A DNA stretch of 44,535 bases from contig JAEETB010000005.1 in NCBI GenBank assembly GCA_016286575.1, positions 1-44,535 of the forward strand, read 5' to 3'. This DNA is from Prevotella sp. (lineage in GTDB: Bacteria > Bacteroidota > Bacteroidia > Bacteroidales > Bacteroidaceae). Below the pieces are notes generated by a model that worked only from the letters and a program-made list of their open reading frames with translations, did not search any database and was not told where the DNA came from. Each line of letters starts with the position of its first letter. Positions within the stretch are counted from its first letter, which is position 1. This document shows, piece after piece, positions 24,569 through 32,754 of this stretch. Made by a program: the position numbers and the translations under genes.

Positions 24569-26488
24569 TTATTTGACTACCTTCTTACCATTTATGATAT
24601 AGAGACCAGAAGGGAGATTGTCGAGCGATGTTGCTGACATGCGCATACCATTAAGGTTGTAGATGCCTTTCGAGGTATCAAGGTTCTTGTCGACCTCAAT
24701 CTTGCTGATGTTGGTAGATCCGGGCTCGCCACCGTTCAGGCCACGAACAAATCCGGCATAAACGTGCTTGCGGTAAAGATCGAGATCCCAGATGCCAACA
24801 GGCTCACTAGCGCGCCAACCGCTATTGGCTGGTGCATCGGTTGGACACCACTGACAAATACCCCACTGCTGAGCGGCGGGAACCAGACGGAAATACTCAC
24901 TGAAAATCCACTCGTAAAACTCGGCCATCTTCTTATGCTGGTCCTCAGTAAGCTTAGAAGCAGCAACACCTTGGTTCTGACCATTGGGAACATAACCCAT
25001 ATCCATCTCGCTGACGCGAACCAACTTGCCCGAGTTGGCCATCACCTGGAACATACCGGTAATGGCTTTCTTCAGATTGTTCTGCGAAGTAGAGTTCTCG
25101 TAATAAGAAATGTGCATCTGAGTGCCGATACCATCGATCTTGGTGACGCCGTCGGCCTCCCACTTCTTAATCCAATTGACCATTGACCAAACTTTCTTGC
25201 TGGCACTGACACCATCTTTGGTGGTGATATCCCAAACGCCTTCGAGGTTGTAGTCGTTGATGAAGAGCTTCACATCGCTGGGGCCATACTTGCGAGCCAG
25301 ACGACAAGCCTCACGAATATAGTTGAGGTCGCCTAAATAGTCCTGCCAATAGAAATTATCGCCGCCGACATCCCATGTGGCATCGGGATTACCACTGGGG
25401 TTGTAAGCTGTAGAGTGCTGCAGTGCGTAATTACCCTCGCCATCGTCGCCGCCACCACTGATAGCCTCGTTGACGAGATCCCAGCCTTTCACCTTTCCGT
25501 CGCAAGCTTCCATCATGCCCTTGATCCATTGATCCATAGCGCCAACAAGTGCATCGTACATCTCCTGCTTGGTCTGAGGAATCATCTTACCCTTATAACC
25601 CTCGAACTTGATGCTCTTAATATAGACATCGCCAGTAAACTCGACAGTGTTAACCTGCAGCAGCACAAAATTTCCATCGATGGTGGGCTTTACATCGATA
25701 ACGACGTCCTGCCAATCGGTTGTGAAATCATAGCTGAGATTAACTCCTGTAGCGGCATCGCCATCGTTGTTGGTGTTCCAATCGCCTAAGTGACCGGTCA
25801 TCTTTCCTGCCTTAGATCCCTTAACGGTGATGGTCATCTTATACTCCTTACCGGCAGTGAGCGCTATATCGGTCATTGCCTGGAACTGCACATCCCACGC
25901 ATTGGTGTTCTGCTGAGAGCACTTCACAACGAGACCGTTGGTGGCGTCGGAGCTGATAGAGAAACCAAATTGGGCCTTATCCGATGTCCAGCCGACACTC
26001 GAATCTTGGGTGAAGTCCTTGCTGGCTACAGTGGTATAAGTCTCCTCGGATGTGGGGTCGGGTTTGTCGCCAATCAACTTGAGCAACCAGGCTTTGGGCT
26101 GCTGAGAGTGCCATGCGAGCGTGTGACCATAAACGTTGAGTCCAGCTTCGGTAGCAGATTTTATGTATTTCTTAACGGTCTCGAAGTTCATATTTCCGTT
26201 ACCGTCTACGCAACTGGACATTTTCATAGCGTTGCCCGCAACCGTCTCGGTGAAGTTCTTGTCGATCATGCTCTTGAACGTAGCGTTGCTGAGATAGTCG
26301 GGAACGGTTGTTCCGGAACCGAGTTTGAAATTGGGATACTTCGAAGTATCGATGTAATCTTTAAGAGCTTTGTAATCATCGAGGTAACGATAGTTATCAT
26401 CGTTGGGCTTACCCAACTCAAATTTTTCTTGGGCATATGCCGGAATAAAAAGACCGGCAGCAAACATGAGTAAGAATATTTTCTTCAT
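24569..26488 (-). CDS. GH10 endo-beta-1,4-xylanase with CBM-like insertion and T9SS-like tail
   Basis: 639 residues from ATG 26488. A 50-codon upstream extension crosses the promoter and is rejected. Signal peptide MKKIFLLMFAAGLFIPAYAQ. GH10 starts with NAMKMSS (86-92) and TLAWHSQQP (123-131). The barrel is then interrupted by about 150 residues (about 150-300) that look like a CBM4/22 jelly roll (VQFQAMTDIALTAGKEYKMT, FVLLQVNTVEFTGDVYIKSI). The barrel resumes with WDLVNEAI (acid/base Glu341), FINDYNLE, GIGTQMHIS and VRVSEMDMGY (nucleophile Glu494). An insertion at this site is known in Prevotella and Bacteroides xylanases. The end, GIYNLNGMRM then LPSGLYIINGKKVVK, resembles a type A T9SS sorting tail, so secretion to the surface is likely. 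No xylan gene cluster is adjacent. Confidence 0.93.
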   Translation of the reverse strand: MKKIFLLMFAAGLFIPAYAQEKFELGKPNDDNYRYLDDYKALKDYIDTSKYPNFKLGSGTTVPDYLSNATFKSMIDKNFTETVAGNAMKMSSCVDGNGNMNFETVKKYIKSATEAGLNVYGHTLAWHSQQPKAWLLKLIGDKPDPTSEETYTTVASKDFTQDSSVGWTSDKAQFGFSISSDATNGLVVKCSQQNTNAWDVQFQAMTDIALTAGKEYKMTITVKGSKAGKMTGHLGDWNTNNDGDAATGVNLSYDFTTDWQDVVIDVKPTIDGNFVLLQVNTVEFTGDVYIKSIKFEGYKGKMIPQTKQEMYDALVGAMDQWIKGMMEACDGKVKGWDLVNEAISGGGDDGEGNYALQHSTAYNPSGNPDATWDVGGDNFYWQDYLGDLNYIREACRLARKYGPSDVKLFINDYNLEGVWDITTKDGVSASKKVWSMVNWIKKWEADGVTKIDGIGTQMHISYYENSTSQNNLKKAITGMFQVMANSGKLVRVSEMDMGYVPNGQNQGVAASKLTEDQHKKMAEFYEWIFSEYFRLVPAAQQWGICQWCPTDAPANSGWRASEPVGIWDLDLYRKHVYAGFVRGLNGGEPGSTNISKIEVDKNLDTSKGIYNLNGMRMSATSLDNLPSGLYIINGKKVVK

Positions 26489-26523
26489 ATATAGAATGTT
26501 GATAATAATTGAATTGACGGGTG

Positions 26524-26531
26524 CAAAGGTA
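26524..26531 (-). promoter_or_regulatory. Promoter -7 box for the GH10 xylanase
   Basis: Reverse strand TACCTTTG, 35 bases before the ATG at 26488. No clear TTTG at -33. Confidence 0.6.
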
Positions 26532-26648
26532 CATAAAAAATAATAAATGAAGTAGTTTAACCATACTTTAATTCGTAGAAAACTATTAAAAAAGTAAAAA
26601 AAGCCAAATCTCTGTGCCCATATGCCGCTATGTTTCATTTTTTATTCG

Positions 26649-26656
26649 TACCTTTG
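26649..26656 (+). promoter_or_regulatory. Promoter -7 box for pgk
   Basis: TACCTTTG, followed by a 47-base A/T-rich leader to the ATG at 26704. The leader is longer and more unstructured than at most genes here, as fits a highly translated gene. Confidence 0.65.
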
Positions 26657-26703
26657 TGGTCTCTTAAAAAGAAGTTTTTCACATTATTAATAATATTAAG
26701 ATT

Positions 26704-27975
26704 ATGACTATCAACGAATTCAACTTTGCCGGTAAGAAGGCAATCGTACGTGTAGATTTCAACGTACCCCTTGATGAGAATGGTAAGATTACTGACGACA
26801 CCCGTATCCGTGGTGCACTCCCCACTCTGAAGAAGATCCTTGCTGATGGTGGTGCTACTATCATCATGAGCCACATGGGTAAGCCCAAAGGTAAGGTAAA
26901 CCCCAAGCTCTCTCTGGGTCAGATCCGTGAGGCTGTTGAGAAGGCACTCGGTGTTCCCGTTGCTTTTGCTCCCGACTGTGCTAAGGCTGCTGATGCTGCA
27001 AAGGCCCTGAAGATGGGTGAGGCTCTGCTGCTCGAGAACCTGCGCTACTATCCTGAGGAAGAGGGTAAGCCCGTAGGTATCGATAAGGCTGATCCTGCTT
27101 ACGACGAGGCTAAGAAGGCTATGAAGGCCAGCCAGAAGGAGTTCGCCAAGACACTGGCTTCTTATGCTGACTGCTACGTAATGGACGCCTTCGGTACAGC
27201 TCACCGCAAGCACGCTTCTACTGCTGTTATCGCTGACTACTTCGACGCTGACAACAAGATGCTGGGTCTGCTGATGGAGAAGGAGGTTCAGGCTGTTGAC
27301 AATGTGCTCTCTAACATCAAGCGCCCGTTCGTGGCTATTATGGGTGGTTCTAAGGTTTCTTCTAAGATTGGTATCATCGAGAACCTGCTGGGTAAGGTTG
27401 ACAAGCTCATCCTCTGCGGTGGTATGACTTATACCTTCTCTAAGGCTCACGGTGGCGAGATTGGTCAGTCAATCGTTGAGCTCGACAAGCTGGATGTAGC
27501 TCTGGGCGTTGAGGAACTGGCTAAGAAGAATGGTGTAGAGCTCGTTCTGGGTTCTGACTGTACAGCTACTGATGGTCTCGACTTCTCTTCGATGACTGTT
27601 AAGGAGGGGGCTAAGATCATTACCTGTCCTGCTAACAAGATTCCTGCTGACCTGCAGGGTGTTGACGCTGGTCCTGAGAGCCAGAAGGCATTCAAGGAGG
27701 CCATCAAGGGTGCTAAGACCATTCTGTGGAACGGTCCTGCTGGCGTATTCGAGTGCGACACATTCACCCCAGGTTCTCGCGCTATCGGCGAGGCTATCGC
27801 TGAGGCAACTGCCGAGGGTGCATTCTCTCTGATTGGTGGTGGCGATTCTGTAGCTTGTGTTAACAAGTTCGGTCTGGCCGACAAGGTAAGCTACATCTCT
27901 ACTGGTGGTGGTGCTCTGCTCGAGGCCATCGAGGGAAAGGTGCTTCCTGGTGTAGCTGCTATCAAAGGTGAGTAA
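26704..27975 (+). CDS. pgk: Phosphoglycerate kinase
   Basis: 423 residues, about the usual length for Bacteroidetes. The glycolytic enzyme transfers phosphate from 1,3-bisphosphoglycerate to ADP. Motifs: [20 protein letters not shown] (14-33), [21 protein letters not shown] (57-66), [62 protein letters not shown] and [13 protein letters not shown]. Codon use is strongly biased (GGT, GCT, CTG, AAG dominate), unlike the neighbouring genes, as expected for an abundant glycolytic protein. A lipase-like gene starts only 12 bases after its stop. Confidence 0.98.
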   Translation: MTINEFNFAGKKAIVRVDFNVPLDENGKITDDTRIRGALPTLKKILADGGATIIMSHMGKPKGKVNPKLSLGQIREAVEKALGVPVAFAPDCAKAADAAKALKMGEALLLENLRYYPEEEGKPVGIDKADPAYDEAKKAMKASQKEFAKTLASYADCYVMDAFGTAHRKHASTAVIADYFDADNKMLGLLMEKEVQAVDNVLSNIKRPFVAIMGGSKVSSKIGIIENLLGKVDKLILCGGMTYTFSKAHGGEIGQSIVELDKLDVALGVEELAKKNGVELVLGSDCTATDGLDFSSMTVKEGAKIITCPANKIPADLQGVDAGPESQKAFKEAIKGAKTILWNGPAGVFECDTFTPGSRAIGEAIAEATAEGAFSLIGGGDSVACVNKFGLADKVSYISTGGGALLEAIEGKVLPGVAAIKGE

Positions 27976-27987
27976 TCATCTGCCACT

Positions 27988-29352
27988 TTGATTCGAATTC
28001 AGAAAACCATCCTTGCACTGCTGGTCATCATTCTGGCGGCATGCAGTTCTTCGGATGATACAACTCAGAATATTGTCCCTGACGACACACCCGATGCCGT
28101 CAGGGACGATGGTATTGGCACAGTTGTCAAACTGAGTCAAGGCACACTGGTCTGGGCTGATGCATCTGAGACGCAGACCTATACCTATAGCTATCGCTCC
28201 CACGACGCTTCTGGCGACACCATTCGCCTGACGGCACTCATCGGATGGCCCAAAGCCGATGTCCGCCCCAAAAACCTCATCATCGGTTGTCATATCACGA
28301 TTACCGACGACGCTAAGGCTCCTAGCAATTTTGGTAACAGCGATGCTACCAGTGATGTGGGAATGCTCATGATGTATACTATCGGTGGCAATGCTCCCTC
28401 CAGCAATTCACTTGTCATCATGCCCGACTACGAAGGATATGGAGGGACTGTCAGTCGAACACACCCATATCTTTGTCAAGAGTTGACAGCCCGTCAGGTC
28501 ATTGATGCCGTTCGTGCCGGCATGAAACTGTTTAAGGAGCAGAACGGTGAGATGTCCGATAGCTGGAAGAGTGTGGCTGTCGGCTACTCCCAAGGTGGCG
28601 CTGTGGCAATGGCCACACATAGGATGATCGAACAAGCCGGACTCTCCGACGAACTCCATTTCTGTGGTTCCGTCTGTGGTGATGGTCCATACGACCTCAT
28701 TGCCACCTTCCGACAGTATATCAACGATAACAAGATCTTTTTGCCTACCGTCGTGCCCCTGATTATCAAAAGCTTTTGCGAAAACATGCCCACGCTGAAG
28801 GCCTACGAACCAGAAGTTTTTCTGACCGCTGGTTTCGTCAGTTCTGGTGTGCTCGACATGATTAGTCGGAAGACACTGAGCACTGGCCAGATACAAGATC
28901 GTCTCATGGCTTATGCAGAAGCCCACCCTGAGGATTTGCAATTCGGCTTCGACGATAGTGGCGACTATCTGCGCCCCGATATGATCATGCGCCCTGAGTG
29001 TATTGCCTATCTCAAAGGCGAAAACGTAGCTGAGACTGATAGGCCGAAAGTCGAGGCGCTGATGCAGGCACTCGAGGCCAATACCATTTGGGCGCCTTGG
29101 GCTGGGTATGGCGAATGGCAACCTCAGCACCCCATCATGGCTTTTCACTCTGTCACTGATGAGGTTGTGCCCTTCGTCAACTACCTTCAGGCACTTGACT
29201 ACTGCCAACAATACGTCAACGGGCGACGTTTCTCGAGCAGTTTCTTCAATACTCACACCACTGCAGGCTATATGTTCTTCGGATACCACTGCACCGACTT
29301 AATGGATATTCTGCTACAGGGAAAAGCCTCCGTCGCGAACATCGATCAATAA
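27988..29352 (+). CDS. Secreted lipase-like alpha/beta hydrolase, lipoprotein, TTG start
   Basis: 454 residues from TTG 27988. No in-frame ATG lies before the lipoprotein box, so the rare start is needed for MIRIQKTILALLVIILAAC with lipidated Cys19. The hydrolase core has VVGYSQGGAV-like VAVGYSQGGAVAMATHRMIE with nucleophile Ser. An acid candidate is the Asp in HSVTDEVVPFVNYL, and the His candidate is in the C-terminal GYHCTDL. It resembles the secretory-lipase (LIP/PF03583-like) group and may cleave esters, including acyl groups on plant polysaccharides. It lies 12 bases after pgk with no promoter of its own visible. A strong hairpin (28075-28107) lies inside the first 40 codons. Confidence 0.78.
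   Translation: MIRIQKTILALLVIILAACSSSDDTTQNIVPDDTPDAVRDDGIGTVVKLSQGTLVWADASETQTYTYSYRSHDASGDTIRLTALIGWPKADVRPKNLIIGCHITITDDAKAPSNFGNSDATSDVGMLMMYTIGGNAPSSNSLVIMPDYEGYGGTVSRTHPYLCQELTARQVIDAVRAGMKLFKEQNGEMSDSWKSVAVGYSQGGAVAMATHRMIEQAGLSDELHFCGSVCGDGPYDLIATFRQYINDNKIFLPTVVPLIIKSFCENMPTLKAYEPEVFLTAGFVSSGVLDMISRKTLSTGQIQDRLMAYAEAHPEDLQFGFDDSGDYLRPDMIMRPECIAYLKGENVAETDRPKVEALMQALEANTIWAPWAGYGEWQPQHPIMAFHSVTDEVVPFVNYLQALDYCQQYVNGRRFSSSFFNTHTTAGYMFFGYHCTDLMDILLQGKASVANIDQ
28075..28107 (+). other. Strong inverted repeat inside the 5' end of the lipase gene
   Basis: Arms GTCCCTGACG (28075-28084) and CGTCAGGGAC (28098-28107) pair perfectly around a 13-base loop. The stem extends by three more pairs with one G-U. 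No T-run follows, so it is not a standard terminator. It could protect the pgk mRNA 3' side or slow entry into the lipase gene. Confidence 0.6.
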
Positions 29353-29371
29353 CAATTAAAACGAACAAACT

Positions 29372-30253
29372 ATGGTAGAACTCAAAAACGACTACATCTC
29401 TATCCGAGTATCAGAGAAGGGTGCTGAGCTCCAGAGCATCCAAGACAATAAAGGTAAGGAATACCTCTGGCAGGCCGATCCCATGTTCTGGCCTCGCCAC
29501 TCTCCTATCCTCTTCCCCATCGTCTGCAGTGTTAACAACGAGACCTATCGCGTAGATGGCAAGGAATACCATCTGCCTCGTCACGGTTTTGCCCGCGATG
29601 CCCAGTTTAAGCTGATTTACCAGAGTGAGCGCAAAGTCACTTTCGCCCTCGAATCCTCCGAGGAGACTCACAAGGTCTACCCCTACGACTTCACCCTCTC
29701 CGTCAGCTATGTCCTCGACGACAATAAGATTGGTGTCATCTGGCATGTCCGCAACGACGATACCCATGAGATCCACTTCCAGATAGGAGGCCATCCCGCC
29801 TTCAATATTCCTGGCATGAAGGCAGGCGACAATCAAAGCGGACGCATCCGTCTCGACAATACTGAGCTAATGGATGCACTTCACAGTTACGGCGACGGCT
29901 CTCACGAGATGGACGAAGTGCCCTTCGTCGAAGCAGAGAATGGTCTCATGGAGTTTTCCGATAACACCTGGCGCAACGATTCCATCAAGATCCACAAGAG
30001 CCAGCTCCACCGTGCCGAACTCCTGGGTACTGACGGTGAGCCTGAGGTAACCGTTGACTTTCGTACACCCGTTGTTGCCTTTTGGAGTCCATACGGCAAG
30101 CAGGCACCTTTCGTCTGCATCGAACCCTGGTACGGCATCGGCGATCCACGTGGTTTCAGTGGTGAATTCAAAGATAAGCCACTCATGAATCACCTCCAGC
30201 CTGGCGCCTCGTTTATGTCGAAATACGAGATAACCATCCGCAAAGATCTCTAA
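29372..30253 (+). CDS. Aldose 1-epimerase family protein (LacX/YeaD-like)
   Basis: 293 residues with no signal peptide. A beta-sandwich mutarotase-like protein: LKNDYISIRVSEKGAELQSI at the N-terminus, then YHLPRHGFARDAQFKLIYQ (conserved His/Arg). Later come HFQIGGHPAFNIPGM (second His) and FVCIEPWYGIGDP (C-terminal Glu region). The family interconverts the alpha and beta anomers of sugars or acts on sugar phosphates. This sub-branch (LacX-like) is not tightly defined in substrate. It follows the lipase by 19 bases with no visible promoter, so it is probably on the pgk transcript. Confidence 0.87.
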   Translation: MVELKNDYISIRVSEKGAELQSIQDNKGKEYLWQADPMFWPRHSPILFPIVCSVNNETYRVDGKEYHLPRHGFARDAQFKLIYQSERKVTFALESSEETHKVYPYDFTLSVSYVLDDNKIGVIWHVRNDDTHEIHFQIGGHPAFNIPGMKAGDNQSGRIRLDNTELMDALHSYGDGSHEMDEVPFVEAENGLMEFSDNTWRNDSIKIHKSQLHRAELLGTDGEPEVTVDFRTPVVAFWSPYGKQAPFVCIEPWYGIGDPRGFSGEFKDKPLMNHLQPGASFMSKYEITIRKDL

Positions 30254-30319
30254 GGAACAACTCAAACGTTTTCGCATAAAAATATCTAAGGTTGATATAC
30301 AACCTATCGAAATAGTTTG

Positions 30320-30327
30320 TATCTTTG
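30320..30327 (+). promoter_or_regulatory. Promoter -7 box for the 80-residue gene
   Basis: TATCTTTG, 49 bases before the ATG at 30377. The leader is A-rich. No good -33 box. Confidence 0.6.
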
Positions 30328-30376
30328 CACCAGAAAAAGGTTCAAAAAACAAACAAACGTAAAAATTAAAACAGCT

Positions 30377-30619
30377 ATGAGTAAGAAATTTGTAATCGGA
30401 GACCGTTTGAAGGATGAGTGGATCTCAGTATTAGACACTGACAAGAAGAAGCTCGAGTTTACAAATCACCTGGCCAGCGCCAAGGAGTTCCTGCTGGAAG
30501 AGGATGCGCAGATCAACCTGCAGAAGATTCAGGAGACAGGCTACTTCTCTGACCTCCAGATCTACATGAAGGAGGATAATAAGGCCTACAAGATTGACGA
30601 ACGTGACTCATTCATGTAA
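30377..30619 (+). CDS. Small conserved-looking protein of unknown function (80 aa)
   Basis: The start is ATG 30377. A longer frame opening at 30317 begins inside the promoter and is rejected. The product (MSKKFVIGDRLKDEW to DERDSFM) is charged, Cys-free and helix-rich. It has no signal peptide or membrane helix and is slightly acidic. I recognise no family. It is a stand-alone unit with its own TAnnTTTG promoter (30320-30327), an A-rich leader and a clear terminator (30637-30660), which argues that it is a real expressed gene. Codons resemble well-expressed neighbours (AAG, CTG, GAG). It may be a small binding or regulatory protein. Confidence 0.75.
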   Translation: MSKKFVIGDRLKDEWISVLDTDKKKLEFTNHLASAKEFLLEEDAQINLQKIQETGYFSDLQIYMKEDNKAYKIDERDSFM

Positions 30620-30636
30620 GAAAAGACAAAAAGAAA

Positions 30637-30660
30637 AAAGCTCCCGATTTTGGGAGCTTT
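30637..30660. terminator. Bidirectional terminator between the small gene and the flavoprotein operon
   Basis: A 9-bp stem, AAAGCTCCC (30637-30645) and GGGAGCTTT (30652-30660), with loop GATTTT. T-rich tails lie on both strands (AAAAAAG upstream becomes T-rich on the reverse strand). It lies 17 bases past the small gene and 15 bases past the convergent reductase. Confidence 0.82.
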
Positions 30661-30675
30661 ATTCTTTGATATCAT

Positions 30676-31689
30676 TTATGATCGTAATGCTCTGTTAAAA
30701 CACCAATTTACCACACGAGGCATATTATGACAAAGCCAGCCAAGAAATCTAATAGTTGATGGTTTGAAGAAGAATCGGGCGAAACGATCTTCTTTCCTCA
30801 TTCTCTCAAACAGAGCAGCATTTACCTCACGAAACGGACGACCGGATGTAATAGCCTCAGCAGCATTACGGGCTGTTTCAAAAGCAGCTTTAATGCCTTC
30901 AGAGGTAACACGATTAGCAAAGCCTCCTGCATCACCAATGAGAATCACACGGTTATGGAGTGGATAGTCATTTTTCGAGTACATATAACAACCAAAAAGC
31001 TTTGTCTCGGGAATGTTCATCTCTTTTAGTATTTCACGGAACTTCTGGGGAGTTGCAAACTCGTCACCATAACCGATAGCATCAAACTCACTATTGGGGA
31101 AACGGTAAAAATAACCTCTTAGATCATAGTACTTAGACATGTTTACCTCAATAGCATTATCTGGTGACTTCTTGACATACTGTTCCAAGATAAGGAAACC
31201 ATTATCATGGTTATTAGTAAGAAAATGACGTACACTACTCGTTGAGCCATCGGCACCTACCAGATAACGACAGGCAATTTGCTCACCTGATTTCAGAGTC
31301 ACCACCAATCCGTCATCTTGTTCATCATAACGTAAGAATGCTCCTTGTTTGAACTCACCCCCTAAGGACTTGTAGAGTTCCAGCAATTGGTTGTCGAACT
31401 CCTTACGTTTTACAAGCCGAAGCTCAGTACCGGTCTCAATATCACAACGGTTGTCATTTTCAATCGTCACACGAATCTTACGAATACTATTGTATTCATA
31501 TTTAAATCCGGGAATGAGTTCATCGAGCAGTTTCCAACATTTTGGAGTTAGTCCGCCACCACATAGTTTATCACGAGGGAATGTGGCACGATCGATAAGT
31601 AGGCACGATACACCGGCCTTTTTCAACAAATAACCACAAACAGATCCGGCAGGACCAGCTCCAATAATGACTACATCAAATTTTCTCAT
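30676..31689 (-). CDS. Geranylgeranyl-reductase-family FAD oxidoreductase, copy 1
   Basis: 337 residues. N-terminal FAD fold VVIIGAGPAGSVCGYLLKKA (6-25), then FPRDKLCGGGLTPKCWKLLD, the family signature around the flavin and substrate channel. Next are YLVGADGSTSSVRHFL and NRVILIGDAGGFANRVTSEG (GD motif binding FAD). The family (GGR/ChlP/digeranylgeranylglycerophospholipid reductase) saturates isoprenoid chains. In a bacterium with neither chlorophyll nor archaeal lipids, a quinone or polyprenyl side chain is a reasonable guess only. It lies 12 bases after its paralogue and is the last gene of the mutA operon. Confidence 0.85.
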   Translation of the reverse strand: MRKFDVVIIGAGPAGSVCGYLLKKAGVSCLLIDRATFPRDKLCGGGLTPKCWKLLDELIPGFKYEYNSIRKIRVTIENDNRCDIETGTELRLVKRKEFDNQLLELYKSLGGEFKQGAFLRYDEQDDGLVVTLKSGEQIACRYLVGADGSTSSVRHFLTNNHDNGFLILEQYVKKSPDNAIEVNMSKYYDLRGYFYRFPNSEFDAIGYGDEFATPQKFREILKEMNIPETKLFGCYMYSKNDYPLHNRVILIGDAGGFANRVTSEGIKAAFETARNAAEAITSGRPFREVNAALFERMRKEDRFARFFFKPSTIRFLGWLCHNMPRVVNWCFNRALRS

Positions 31690-31701
31690 TGGATTTCTTA
31701 A

Positions 31702-32754
31702 TTACTTGTGGAATGTCTCACGTTTCATCTTCGCATCGAAGAGCCACTTGATGACCTTCGGATAATGCATGAACCAACGGATAAGTCGCCAACCGATGGG
31801 GCTGAAAAAGAATTTAAAGACCTTTATCTGATGCTCCATCTTGAGGAATTCATCGGCATTTGTCTCTTTAAACGATTTACCTTCAACGATGGCACGCTTG
31901 GCATTGGCTGCGGTCTTAAAGGCGTCATAGAGACCCTCGCCCGTCAGTTTGTTGGCAAATCCGCCAGCATCGCCAATGAGAATCACATTGTCTGCCGTAT
32001 GGGGAACAGTGTTCAGAGGGATATACGCACCACAAATACGACCTTCCTCAACACCAAACTTGGTGAGCACTTCACGGAAATTAGCCTTATGGCGAGGCAC
32101 ATTCTCGTTAGATTCCAAGTTGGCGTAGCCATACATATCGCGACCTATGCTTGAGAACTTATAGAACACACCTGGCTTGTAGTTGCTCGAAAAGTGAACA
32201 AACACGTCGTCATCTTTCTCGCCCTCGCTAAACTGCTCAAGGAATAGGGCGTGCAACTTGGGCTCGCCGTGAATCTGACGACGGATCAGGCTGTTGGCAC
32301 CATCAGCACCAACCAGATAGCGGCACAAAATCTGCTCACCAGACTTCAGAGTGACGAGGACTCGGCCATTAGCCTGTTGTTCGAAACGTGCAAAGGAACC
32401 TTTCAGGAACTGACCACCATGATTCTGATAATACTGCAAAAGCGTGTAGTCGAAATCCTTACGACGCGTCATACGGATAGCATACTCTGACTGGAACTCA
32501 CAGACAGGGTCGTTCTCGAATTGGCAACGCATACGCGTGATGGGACGATAGTCATAAGTAATACCAGGCAACAGCATGTCGAGCAGACGCCAGGCCTTTA
32601 CCGTCAAGCCACCACCACAAACTTTGTCTCGTGGGAACGTGGCCTGATCAACTAACAGACATTCAACACCGGCCTGCTTCAGCAGACTACCACAAACGGA
32701 GCCGGCAGGACCGGCTCCGATTATCAATACTTCGACTTGTTTCATTTCACTCAT
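31702..32754 (-). CDS. Geranylgeranyl-reductase-family FAD oxidoreductase, copy 2
   Basis: 350 residues and a paralogue of the next gene: the two align along their length at roughly half identity by eye. FAD motifs: VLIIGAGPAGSVCGSLLKQA, FPRDKVCGGGLTVKAWRLLD, YLVGADGANSLIRRQI and DNVILIGDAGGFANKLTGEG. Differences cluster in the substrate half (about 100-300), so the two may use different substrates or form a heterodimer. Its ATG (32754) directly abuts the mutB stop codon (32757-32755) with no spacer, which implies translational coupling to methylmalonyl-CoA mutase. A small C-terminal region is basic (WLFDAKMKRETFHK). Confidence 0.85.
   Translation of the reverse strand: MSEMKQVEVLIIGAGPAGSVCGSLLKQAGVECLLVDQATFPRDKVCGGGLTVKAWRLLDMLLPGITYDYRPITRMRCQFENDPVCEFQSEYAIRMTRRKDFDYTLLQYYQNHGGQFLKGSFARFEQQANGRVLVTLKSGEQILCRYLVGADGANSLIRRQIHGEPKLHALFLEQFSEGEKDDDVFVHFSSNYKPGVFYKFSSIGRDMYGYANLESNENVPRHKANFREVLTKFGVEEGRICGAYIPLNTVPHTADNVILIGDAGGFANKLTGEGLYDAFKTAANAKRAIVEGKSFKETNADEFLKMEHQIKVFKFFFSPIGWRLIRWFMHYPKVIKWLFDAKMKRETFHK

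Noticed and set aside
26489-26638. 50-codon extension of the GH10 xylanase
   Set aside because: It crosses the TACCTTTG promoter, and a proper signal peptide begins at 26488.
30317-30376. 20-codon extension of the 80-residue protein
   Set aside because: It begins inside the TATCTTTG promoter; ATG 30377 has an A-rich leader.
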